From the NCBI GenBank assembly GCA_013203065.1, contig JABMQV010000581.1:1-10085 (forward strand): a stretch of DNA of 10,085 bases, in the 5' to 3' direction. This DNA is from Desulfobacteraceae bacterium (lineage in GTDB: Bacteria; Desulfobacterota; DSM-4660; Desulfatiglandales; Desulfatiglandaceae). The notes beneath the pieces were generated by a model. It saw only the letters and a program-made list of their open reading frames with translations. It was not told the DNA's origin and searched no databases. Position 1 is the stretch's first letter, and each line of letters begins with the position of its first letter. A program made the translations under genes and the position numbers. Positions 1-6,019 of this stretch are shown piece by piece.

Positions 1-1
1 C

Positions 2-160
2 ACCGAAATTTATCTGCATTTGGACCTCAACCGAAGGCGACATATCCAAAAGCGATTTATCAGGTATATGCAATCGGGCCTGACCGACGATTCAAAGATA
101 GAGGAATTACTTCATTGGGAAAATGAGGGGGATTTGATGGCCTGGCTGGATAGTCTCTAA
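2..160 (+). CDS. Probable tyrosine recombinase/integrase, C-terminal end (5' partial)
   Basis: The reading frame is open from the window edge and ends at TAA 158-160, giving the last 52 residues of a protein. The segment opens with TEIYLHLDL. This fits the end of tyrosine recombinases, where the nucleophilic Tyr sits in a T-x-I-Y-x-H context (here the Y of TEIY). The remainder is a charged helical tail ending MAWLDSL. Such enzymes catalyse site-specific strand exchange in phage, island or integron integration. The Arg-His-x-x-Arg catalytic residues would lie upstream, outside the window, so the identification rests on one motif and the tail style. A remnant transporter and a gene-poor stretch follow it, which fits an island edge. 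Alternative: an unrelated protein that happens to end in this motif. Confidence 0.55.
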   Translation, partial: TEIYLHLDLNRRRHIQKRFIRYMQSGLTDDSKIEELLHWENEGDLMAWLDSL

Positions 161-547
161 CAGGGGCAGATAACCGACAGCCCTTGACGGAGAGGTACGA
201 AAAGCGTAGAAATATTATGTTGTCAGTTGAAAAGACAGGTTTGTTGAAATGTGTGATAACTTGTTGCTTTTCTTATTCATTCAGGATATCTCAAGCTAAG
301 AACGAAAATCAACATGTTTTCAGCGGGTTACGGCAACACACAACATAATGCACGAAACATTGAATCGAGGTGCTGTCAGATAGGCATTGCTGCAACAACT
401 GCGTTTTATGCGGCAGAAACCCGAAGTTCCGCTTCTTATGCGGATCAATCTAATCATTGTTCGGTGTCAGAATGTGAACCCGACGTAAAGAACGAGTCCG
501 GTGAACACAGGGGAACCCCACGGTGCCCGAACTTATTGAGAACCTAC
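161..547. other. Non-coding stretch between recombinase end and transporter remnant
   Basis: I see no convincing gene here. An open frame starts at ATG 314 and runs into the transporter remnant, but its first roughly 75 residues do not look like an ABC ATPase N-terminus: there is no Walker A (GxxGxGKT/S) motif. They are probably chance sequence read through to the remnant. Small features seen: two copies of TTATGCGG (about 403-410 and 437-444) and a short hairpin GAAG/CTTC between them. I looked for integron attC-like core sites because of the upstream recombinase and found none I could defend. Confidence 0.5.
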
Positions 548-742
548 GGGATTGGCCTATTGCCCCAGATGAACGTTGAACAAAATGTGGAAGTAATACC
601 TCGTCTCCTGGGGTGGGCATCCAAAAAAAAGGAACGTACCGAGGAACTGCTGACCCTGGTGGGGCTTCAGCCGTAAGAGTATGCCCACCGATTTCCAGAT
701 GAGCTGTCTGGAGGACAGCAGCAGAGAGTGGGGGTCGCCCTT
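548..742 (+). pseudogene. Remnant of osmoprotectant ABC transporter ATPase (OpuCA-like), internal fragment with in-frame stop
   Basis: The frame reads GIGLLPQMNVEQNVEVIPRL followed by LGW, then an ELLTLVGLQP segment. This matches the part of OpuCA/ProV-type ATPases between the Q-loop and the ABC signature (family pattern GLFPHMTVEQN...LLGW). A TAA at 674-676 interrupts it. The same frame continues with EYAHRFPDELSGGQQQRVGV, an excellent ABC signature (LSGGQQQRV), up to about 739. Walker A upstream and Walker B, D-loop and H-loop downstream are all missing. After GVA the frame passes directly into permease sequence. The family imports glycine betaine, choline or carnitine for osmoprotection; this copy cannot function as an ATPase. 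Confidence 0.85.
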
Positions 743-1207
743 TCGAATACGAATTTGATATTGCTTGGAGCGATACCGGCAGTACTGCTCGCCTTGATCG
801 TGGATTTTTCCATCGGGTCCTTTGAATGGGGACCGAGGCCTGAGAGAAAGCTAGCTCGAAAGAACTCGGATAAAATTCTGAGGCTTATTGCGCTGATGAT
901 GCCTTTAATATTGATCTTTTTCGCGCTCATTTCATACTTCGCAAAGCCATCCTCGGATCTTGGACACACGGCATCTTCAATCCTCGAGACCGGGACAATC
1001 CGAATTTGAACCAATAATTTCACTGAACAACTGATCCTAGGAGAAATAATGGCCCAGCTGATTGAGGCCAGAAGCGAATTGAGCGTGGAACGGCGCTTTA
1101 ACCTGGCAGAGACCATGATCTGTCACGGTGCCCTGGTTAATGGAGAGATCGATTTATATGCCGAATATACTGGAACTGGGCTGAGAGCAATCCTCAAAAG
1201 GCCAGTA
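743..1207 (+). pseudogene. Remnant of osmoprotectant ABC transporter permease/substrate-binding fusion (OpuB/OpuC-like)
   Basis: In the same frame as the ATPase fragment, the sequence resumes with NTNLILLGAIPAVLLALIVD, the last membrane segment of OpuCB/ProW-type permeases. A basic linker (RPERKLARK) and a second hydrophobic segment (LIALMMPLILIFFALISYF) follow. Then comes TIRI, a TGA stop at 1007-1009, and TNNFTEQLILGEIMAQLIEA, the start of an OpuCC-type binding domain (family: IGSKNFTEQxILGE). GEIDLYAEYTGT at about 1145-1180 is another hallmark. Similarity is lost near 1207 and the frame ends at 1259-1261. A single polypeptide with permease then binding domain is a known architecture. The fragment lacks most of the permease and most of the binding protein, so it is a relic. 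Confidence 0.83.
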
Positions 1208-1512
1208 GTCATAGTAAGTGGGACGTTGCCTCAGTCCTGGACGAAAACCCCTGAACCCTGATTCTATGGCTTCGGAAAACATTGGCCGGCTTCCTGTGCG
1301 GCCAGGTAATACAGTGAGCACAAGTGATCCTAAGCGTTTCAAGCGTAAACGGAAGGGATTGTGCCGGGTACTGACATTTTTCACGCTAACGCCGCTGATC
1401 TGGAACCTAGGCTCTTAGCCATGAATCAGTTGGTTCTCTTCGCACAATATGTTTTTAGACAGAAGTATCTTCGACCGTTTGCATCGACGCGGAAAAAAAT
1501 GTATAAACCCCC
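1208..1512. other. No gene seen; decayed sequence 3' of the transporter remnant
   Basis: Open frames of 66-76 codons exist on both strands (for example 1218-1418 +), but they lack ribosome-binding sites, recognisable motifs or a coherent relation to neighbours. They probably represent decayed binding-protein sequence and spacer. Confidence 0.4.
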
Positions 1513-1540
1513 TTGAAAATATTTTTCATTAAGGTATAAT
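1513..1540 (+). promoter_or_regulatory. Candidate sigma-70 promoter
   Basis: TTGAAA (1513-1518) and a perfect TATAAT (1535-1540) are separated by 16 bases of AT-rich sequence, close to the TTGACA-17-TATAAT consensus. Initiation would be expected around 1546-1549. No protein gene starts within about 900 bases downstream on this strand, so it drives either a non-coding RNA, a long leader, or nothing (a relic or chance match in AT-rich DNA). Confidence 0.5.
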
Positions 1541-2478
1541 AGATAACAATTCCACTATAATCATACATCTCGCTCTTTGGAAACAAAATCATGTCAATCT
1601 TGGTGGCGCCGTAATAGCGTCATCCCGCCATGTGCCCGGTCTGGGCTTTCATATCTTGAGCCAAAGCTATTAGGCAAAGGCCCTTTCATTGTATCTCAGC
1701 TCTTTTGAGGCTCCTGTGAGAATTCTTCTGAATGAACTCTCTTGCTGGCTGTGCGGTTAGGTTTCAGCTGAAGAACTCTTCTGAGAGTTGGACCACCACA
1801 ACTCACCTGCTAAATACCATTTGGTTCAAATTGGAGAGAGTTTGAGAGGGGCTTTTTTGGATAGCATTTCTGAGTGTTAAGAAAAGCGCTATCAATGCAA
1901 ATTTTCCCATTCTGACGGCAGCCATTGGATTTTTGTAACAGTCTGTGATTGCTAATACATCTTTTTGGTCCGTCCTCCCCGAGTAGTTCACTACAATCTA
2001 GAAATAACCCCTGCCAGTGGCTTTGGCATTTCAAGAGTTTTACAGGCCTCGCGCCGAAAAATCTGAGGTTCGGAGGGTACCTGTTTGCCATTTCTGACCG
2101 GTGGCCATGTAAACTGTGGGGCCACATGAAGGTTGATTAGAAGAAACAAATAGATGCGAGGAATTTTATATGCGGCCATCACAAACAAAAGATGATGCCC
2201 CAAAATGCCTTATATGGATAAGGTTACAAACGGGAGAACACTTCAGACATCTAAAGGAAGAAGCCTGTAGTTGAGGTTAGAATTGGAAGCAATGTTGCTC
2301 CACCTTCTTAAGGAGCGAGGCATGGGGGAATCAGAAGCAGCCATTGTGCCGCAATAAAAAGCTTATGCACCATGGTGCAAGCACCTCAACCTCGATGTGA
2401 AGAGAAGCAAGTTGCCGGAAAACTGCTGATTTTTGACATAAAGGTCGTTGAAATTACGCAACATTTCTCGGCGGTGAG
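1541..2478. other. Gene-poor region; possible structured RNA in its first part
   Basis: No frame on either strand has a plausible start, ribosome-binding site and recognisable product. Candidates of 62-105 codons on the minus strand at 1803-2203 overlap one another in different frames and look random. Structure seen: AACTCTC (1735-1741) can pair with GAGAGTT (1783-1789), enclosing a possible GCTG/CAGC pairing; a 12-base imperfect direct repeat GAAYTCTTCTGA occurs at about 1720 and 1773. A minus-strand open stretch at about 1468-1640 has no product I recognise. The right part (2280-2430) reads weakly like a broken small coding region with in-frame stops. The region may be relics of mobile DNA, but I cannot assign a family. 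Confidence 0.4.
2366..2379. repeat. 14-base perfect palindrome TGCACCATGGTGCA
   Basis: TGCACCATGGTGCA is self-complementary over its whole length. GCTT on the left and AAGC on the right extend the symmetry with a small offset. It lies about 100 bases upstream of the small gene at 2479. A dimeric regulator site is possible, but nothing else supports that. Confidence 0.3.
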
Positions 2479-2730
2479 ATGCTAGAGGATGATAAGAAAC
2501 TCTGGGTCAATGTACTCGGGCAGGCCATTAAAGACGCCCAAGAGTCCGAGATGGAACCCGGAGTTTACTCCAAACGGATCGCTGAAAGCGCCAGACAATG
2601 GTTTCTCAGCGGAAATGAAGGGGCCGGCTCCTTTCAATGGATTTGCATGGTCTTAGACCTTGAGCCAGAATTTGTCAGACGACTCGTATTGAATAAGTAT
2701 GAGCCTCGTCGTACCCAGAGATTGACCTAA
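2479..2730 (+). CDS. Small hypothetical protein (83 aa)
   Basis: A small, mostly helical, soluble protein without signal peptide or membrane segment. Residues 28-44 form an apparent amphipathic helix ending in ARQWFLSG. Residues 51-68, SFQWICMVLDLEPEFVRR, look like a second helical unit. The pattern of a short variable loop followed by SFxWIC-VLxLxPxxVR is one I have seen in small hypothetical proteins of proteobacterial accessory regions, but I know no established function. The ATG at 2479 follows GGTGAG directly, so ribosome binding is weak or the true start differs. It may be co-transcribed with the gene at 2894, 163 bases downstream. Coding status is supported by composition more than by homology. 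Confidence 0.6.
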   Translation: MLEDDKKLWVNVLGQAIKDAQESEMEPGVYSKRIAESARQWFLSGNEGAGSFQWICMVLDLEPEFVRRLVLNKYEPRRTQRLT

Positions 2731-2893
2731 AATATGGGAGTGCGGGATCTCTATCAGGGAAAAAGGCTGATTCTGGTCGACATGATAGATATAGGGGCTT
2801 TAGCACTAGCCCGTTTTGAAGCAGAATAGCTGAGCAGGCGTAAGAGTGGAAAGAAATGTTTGGAACTAAAAGATAGTCTGAAGGGAAATACCT

Positions 2894-3121
2894 ATGGCCG
2901 TACTTGAACAACTCAGGCAGTGGAGGAAAAGGCTGGGGAATAAGACCTGCAAGGAACTAAAAGTTCGGCTTGATGAGGATTCGGTTGAACGGCTAAAGCG
3001 ATTAAAAACAAAAATCCGAACATTTGATGATAATGACCTAGTAGCCTCAGCATTAAAGTCACTGGAGGATAAGGTCGACAGGATTAGTAAGGAGCAGGTG
3101 GTAAGAAAATCCGAGCCCTGA
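2894..3121 (+). CDS. Small protein with ribbon-helix-helix-like core (75 aa), possible DNA-binding regulator
   Basis: The start at ATG 2894 has a good ribosome-binding site (GAAGGGA, 2880-2886) seven bases upstream. After a basic N-terminal segment (LRQWRKRLGNK), residues 21-27 (ELKVRLD) can form a short beta strand. This is followed by helix DSVERLKRLKTKI (29-41), a turn, and helix DDNDLVASALKSLEDKV (45-61). Strand-helix-helix with alternating charged and hydrophobic residues in the strand is the MetJ/Arc/CopG layout, in which dimers insert the strand pair into the DNA major groove. This is a fold-level inference from 40 residues. It could instead be a short coiled-coil protein. Its position just before the cassette genes would suit a local regulator, but no operator was identified. 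Confidence 0.55.
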   Translation: MAVLEQLRQWRKRLGNKTCKELKVRLDEDSVERLKRLKTKIRTFDDNDLVASALKSLEDKVDRISKEQVVRKSEP

Positions 3122-3172
3122 GAAACGAGGGCCCGTAGCTCTTTAGAAATACTTTTGTAGCACTTCCTTCTC

Positions 3173-3667
3173 ATGAACGCTCGCTTTACTCATCAAGGAT
3201 GCAAGGCTAAGAAGGTAATATTGAACTTTTTCGTATTATTCCTCTTTTTGTTTGCTTTTTATTCTTTTGCCCTTGCCGGGTCCGGAAAAATTGACCTTCA
3301 TTTTGAAAATGAAACCCTTTCTGCCAATATCGTAAACACCCCACTCAAATCCGTAATCAAAAAAATTGCGGGAAAAAAGAAGATATGGGTCAAAGGAAGT
3401 GAATACCTTACAGACGAAACTCATTCGGTTCGGTTTAGGGGGTAGAGTATCAGGACTGCCTTAGAGCGAATGCTCTCATCGATGAATTATTGTCTCATCC
3501 TTGACAGGGAAGGAGAAGTTTTGGGTGTAATCATTCTCAGCAAACGAGGGGGAAGGTCCATAGCTCACAGTAGAAGCAGACGGAGAAGAGTACCCGCCGG
3601 ATTCGGAGAAGAAAAAGGGGCATCAGCGTTAGCATCGTTCGGCAAACTGTTGGGTCATTCTCATTAA
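3173..3667 (+). pseudogene. Cassette copy A, gene 1: secreted STN-like protein interrupted by an in-frame TAG
   Basis: ATG 3173 begins a basic N-terminus and a strong hydrophobic signal sequence (residues 14-34, ending FALA), so export is expected. The mature part resembles the STN/secretin N0 fold: GKIDLHFENETLSANI, then KSVIKKIA, IWVKG. At codon 91 (3443-3445) a TAG replaces the Leu found in the intact paralogue at 8009-8425 (FRG-stop-SIRTAL versus FEGLSIRDAL). The frame stays open beyond it (SSMNYCLILD, VLGVIILSKRG) to TAA 3665-3667. Around 3600 one base is missing relative to copy B, so the end reads VPAGFGEEKG instead of continuing the Arg-rich tail. About half of residues match copy B over the domain. 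No strong ribosome-binding site is visible. Best explanation: a point-mutated pseudogene; readthrough is possible but less likely. Confidence 0.75.
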
Positions 3668-3701
3668 TAAGCCCACGGGGGTATCAGAGCGGATGTCCTC
3701 C

Positions 3702-3717
3702 TGCAATCGAGATTGCA
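3702..3717. repeat. Short inverted repeat TGCAATC-GA-GATTGCA
   Basis: Seven complementary bases on each side of a two-base centre lie just downstream of cassette copy A gene 1. There is no T-run after it, so it is not a typical intrinsic terminator. It could be a protein-binding site or chance. Confidence 0.3.
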
Positions 3718-3857
3718 TGCACCTTGACTCTCTGATCAAGGCCAAGGTTCTTAATGTGTCGTCTTAAAATAGAAAAAGGGAATGTGGATCCAGGGAAGTT
3801 ATAAAACCTTAAAGACTGAAATCACACGCGCCTCAATATATTTACAAATCAAGATTT

Positions 3858-4121
3858 ATGGGGGTTGGATTGAAAAGAAAACTGTCAAAATTAGGAGGTA
3901 TATTTCTTTTGGTATTCTTGTTTCCCTCTAATTTGGATGCTGAGTTGTGGGAGCGTGAGCTTCACATGATGAAAAATGCGTTTATGACTGGGTATTTTCG
4001 AGCTCTTTGCCTTGCGGAAAAGGCAATAGCAAGGTTAAAGGAGGACAAAGAGGCTATGAAGAAACACATAAGGGCGAAAGCGCAAGAATACATGGATCAA
4101 GTGCGTAAGTTAAGCAGATGA
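3858..4121 (+). CDS. Small secreted helical protein (87 aa), function unknown
   Basis: The N-terminus MGVGLKRKLSKLGG is basic and is followed by a hydrophobic run IFLLVFLFP and a likely signal-peptidase site near NLDA/EL (residue 28). The mature protein would be about 59 residues, entirely helical and charged, with AFMTGYFRALCLAEKAIARL in the centre and a Lys-rich end. A single Cys at 51 is not in a lipobox. No clear ribosome-binding site precedes ATG 3858; a TTG at 3870 preceded by GGGGGTTGGA is an alternative start. It sits between the two genes of cassette copy A, where copy B has no equivalent, so it either inserted there or was lost from copy B. I do not recognise a family. Confidence 0.6.
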   Translation: MGVGLKRKLSKLGGIFLLVFLFPSNLDAELWERELHMMKNAFMTGYFRALCLAEKAIARLKEDKEAMKKHIRAKAQEYMDQVRKLSR

Positions 4122-4184
4122 TTTATGTGGGGGGACACCGTTGCACAAGCGGTTAGAAAGAGGTGAAGTGTTAAAGAGGAAAAG

Positions 4185-4823
4185 ATGATCCAGAGATCAG
4201 ATGAAGAAGTGGAAAGCCTTATGGAAAATAATCCTTATGATCCTGGATACACGCAGACTGAGAGAAATGGTTTTGAGATTAGGACATCTCCTAACCCGAA
4301 ACGCCAAAGGAAAATCCTGCTCTCTGTCAGTGCAGGTGTCCTCATCCTTGCCGCTGTCTTCACCATATCTTTTCGACTCGCCAATAGCCTATTTGAAGAG
4401 CAGCTTGCCCTACTTAATGCCAACCTTGTCCAGATTGCAGAGAGATTAACACGCATTGAGGAAATAGAGGATAGAATAACAATGTTAGAAGAACAGGATA
4501 AAAAGCTGCAACATTCTTTATCGGTATTGCAGGGCTCCTGAGACTCCCTGAGAGCACAAGTAAGTAAACTGAGCCAGGATATTGGCCGACTGAAAAAGAC
4601 ATCTTCAGTTCCCGAGGAACTAACAATTACTGGGGCTATACAAAAGCAAACCGATGACAAGAGAAACAGATTTTAGCATAAGGTCCGTATTGGCGACAGC
4701 CTCTATGGTATAGCTAAAAAGTATAGGATTTCTATTACTGACCTGTGTAGCGCTAACCGGATAGGTCGGGACCAAATTATTCGGCCGGGGCAAAGGCTGT
4801 TGATCCCTCTTGGGAATCGTTAG
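4185..4823 (+). pseudogene. Cassette copy A, gene 2: TM-coiled coil-LysM protein with two in-frame stops
   Basis: ATG 4185 has a good ribosome-binding site (AGAGGA, 4175-4180). The product matches the intact paralogue at 8453-9100: MENNPYDPGY, then PNPKRQRKILL, one membrane segment at residues 44-62, SFRLAN, and a coiled coil (residues 70-115). A TGA at 4539-4541 stops the frame after 118 codons, and a TAG at 4674-4676 is a second stop. In the same frame between and after them are a further coiled coil (SKLSQDIGRLKK) and a complete LysM domain: VRIGDSLYGIAKKYRISITD and IIRPGQRLLIP, ending at TAG 4821-4823. The TAG position corresponds to Tyr in copy B. A truncated 118-residue product with TM and coiled coil but no peptidoglycan-binding domain could still be made. 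Decay by point substitutions is the simplest reading. Confidence 0.75.
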
Positions 4824-4914
4824 AGAAGCACCGTGTTCTATGTTGCCACAATCAATCTCTATCATGCGTGTATTGTCCGTGGACATTTTTAAGTATCGTT
4901 GAAAGGGAGATACC

Positions 4915-5133
4915 ATGAGCGAATTGCTAATCATCAGTTTACCGAAAAAATTGGCGCTCACTGAGCACATCTCAAAGACAAAACAGAGAATATCAAAATG
5001 GACCAAATCGCCCGATGAATCATTCAACGAAAAAATGGATGCTGTTCAGCTGAAAAAATGTGAAAGAAGCGAGAAAGAATACTTATATCACTATGTCATA
5101 GCTCGTGGTGCGAATAGCGATCGGAAAAGATGA
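4915..5133 (+). CDS. Small hypothetical soluble protein (72 aa)
   Basis: A clear ribosome-binding site (AAGGGAGA, 4903-4910) precedes ATG 4915. The protein starts with a hydrophobic strand-like segment (ELLIISLPKKLAL) and continues as a highly charged helix rich in Lys and Glu (for example KTKQRISKWTK, KKCERSEKEYLYHYVIARG). There is no signal peptide or membrane segment. I recognise no family. It lies 91 bases after cassette copy A and 61 bases before the membrane protein at 5195. It is supported as a gene mainly by its ribosome-binding site and biased composition. Confidence 0.55.
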   Translation: MSELLIISLPKKLALTEHISKTKQRISKWTKSPDESFNEKMDAVQLKKCERSEKEYLYHYVIARGANSDRKR

Positions 5134-5194
5134 TGAAAAATACCGTTATTTGCCCTAGCGTCTGATTTTAACCTACTGGACTAGAGGAGGTAGC

Positions 5195-5548
5195 ATGATG
5201 AAAAAAGAATATATGAAATCATTTGTGTGGGGTATAGCGGTTGGCATGGCTGTGTTACTTATTGTCGTCTTTTCAACAGGATGGATGGTGACAAGTGGTT
5301 CTGCCAGAAATAAGGCTGAACAAATAGCCAAAAAGGCTGTTGTGGACAACTTGGCGCCGATTTGCGTCGCCCAATTTTTACAGGATCCGAACAGAAAAGA
5401 GCGACTCGAGGAGCTGAAAGAAATGAAATTCTGGCAGAGGGGCGACTATGTAAAAAAAAGCGGCTGGGCGACAATGCCCGGTAGTGAATCGCCTAATCAT
5501 GAGGTTGCCGAGGAATGTGCCAGACGACTGCCAGAGCTCAAAAAATAA
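5195..5548 (+). CDS. Small membrane-anchored protein with PICV and GWATMPGS motifs (117 aa)
   Basis: AGAGGAGG (5183-5190) gives a strong ribosome-binding site for ATG 5195 (an adjacent ATG at 5198 is equally possible). Residues 10-31 form one transmembrane helix, followed by GWMVTSGSARNKAE. The external or periplasmic part has AVVDNLAPICVAQF (residues 48-61), a charged helix, then FWQRGDYVKKSGWATMPGS (79-97) and a final helix containing Cys 108. I recognise this arrangement (Gly-Trp-x-Thr/Val after the membrane helix, PICV, WQ...V-K-GWATMPGS, late Cys) as a conserved family of small hypothetical proteins found in various proteobacteria; no function is known to me. Cys 57 and Cys 108 could form a disulfide. 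Confidence 0.8.
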   Translation: MMKKEYMKSFVWGIAVGMAVLLIVVFSTGWMVTSGSARNKAEQIAKKAVVDNLAPICVAQFLQDPNRKERLEELKEMKFWQRGDYVKKSGWATMPGSESPNHEVAEECARRLPELKK

Positions 5549-5827
5549 CTACACCTCCGTCTCTCCCACAATAAAGGCCCTAACCGATGGGCTGGGACTT
5601 TCCGATAAAACAAATATGGGGGGGTTACTGACATCTGTGCATCTTGGTAGTTTGAGTGATTTTTAATCTGCCTAACCTTTATCTCAAATTGGATTTTTTC
5701 TCTTTCTACGGCTGAGATCTCTAAACCCACTGTAGAATATACTCAGAAAGGGGTCATTCTTGCCACTCAACCTTGGAAATGGGGTGGTGATGTCGGCATC
5801 AACCTTTTAGTTTGATAGGGAGGATAA
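5549..5827. other. Intergenic region without recognised gene
   Basis: The region holds a small GCCC/GGGC hairpin (5577-5592) and runs of T (near 5657 and 5694) but no strong terminator or promoter. GGGAGGAT (5818-5825) at its end is the ribosome-binding site of the next small gene. The GC-rich block at 5575-5640 superficially recalls riboswitch-like patterns, but I could not match any class. Confidence 0.4.
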
Positions 5828-6007
5828 ATGAAAATCGAAAAAAGTGACATCCGAGGATTCTATGTTGGAGAGTTGCTTATTCACGTTCATTGTATGGAAG
5901 CTGAGGATTTCGCACAAATAACAGAAGATGGGATTGTCACAGAGACAAAAATTAAAGAGATGGAGGAGCATTTTTTGTTTTGTGACGTATGTAATAAACC
6001 ACTATAG
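5828..6007 (+). CDS. Very small putative zinc-binding protein (59 aa; HxxC...CxxC)
   Basis: ATG 5828 follows a strong ribosome-binding site (GGGAGGAT) and the frame ends at TAG 6005-6007, 12 bases before the transglycosylase start, so the two are probably co-transcribed. The product opens MKIEKSDIRGFYVGELLI, then HVHC (residues 19-22), an acidic middle (ITEDGIVTETKIKE), and ends FCDVCNKPL with Cys 52 and Cys 55. A pair of zinc-ligand-like knuckles separated by about 30 residues suggests a treble-clef or zinc-ribbon-like mini-protein. The first knuckle has His where many such proteins have Cys (HxxC instead of CxxC). Its function is unknown; a structural or regulatory accessory is possible. 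Confidence 0.65.
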   Translation: MKIEKSDIRGFYVGELLIHVHCMEAEDFAQITEDGIVTETKIKEMEEHFLFCDVCNKPL

Positions 6008-6019
6008 TCCATAAAGAAT

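Noticed and set aside
314..676. 120-codon open frame as an independent protein
   Set aside because: Only its last roughly 43 codons resemble a known family (ABC ATPase). The first part has no family signal and no ribosome-binding site, and the stop is a lesion within the transporter remnant.
728..1009. 93-codon and following 70-codon frames (1049-1261) as separate genes
   Set aside because: Both are in the same frame as the ATPase fragment and are pieces of one permease/binding-protein relic split by a TGA.
667..1116. 149-codon minus-strand frame
   Set aside because: It is antisense to the transporter remnant, whose homology on the + strand is clear; the translation shows no recognisable domain.
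1468..1658. Minus-strand open stretch beginning near an ATG at about 1658 with an early stop
   Set aside because: The translation contains an in-frame TGA and no family I can name; the + strand promoter overlaps it. It may be a relic, but this is unsupported.
1803..2203. Overlapping minus-strand frames as a transposase or secreted protein
   Set aside because: Three overlapping frames, none with a ribosome-binding site or a DDE/HUH-type motif; a mobile-element origin could not be supported.
2734..2832. 32-codon frame MGVRDLYQGKRL...
   Set aside because: Too short, no ribosome-binding site, no homology recognised.
4235..5027. Long minus-strand frames (4235-4660 and 4620-5027)
   Set aside because: They lie antisense to cassette copy A gene 2 and the 72-aa gene, which have ribosome-binding sites and, for the former, clear paralogy.
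5560..5650. Riboswitch (cyclic-di-GMP-like) upstream of the transglycosylase operon
   Set aside because: The GC-rich block does not contain the conserved receptor/tetraloop pattern, and the gap to the next gene is large.
5484..5730. Frames over the 3' end of the membrane protein and the intergenic region
   Set aside because: Overlap with a conserved gene in another frame; no start signal or motif.
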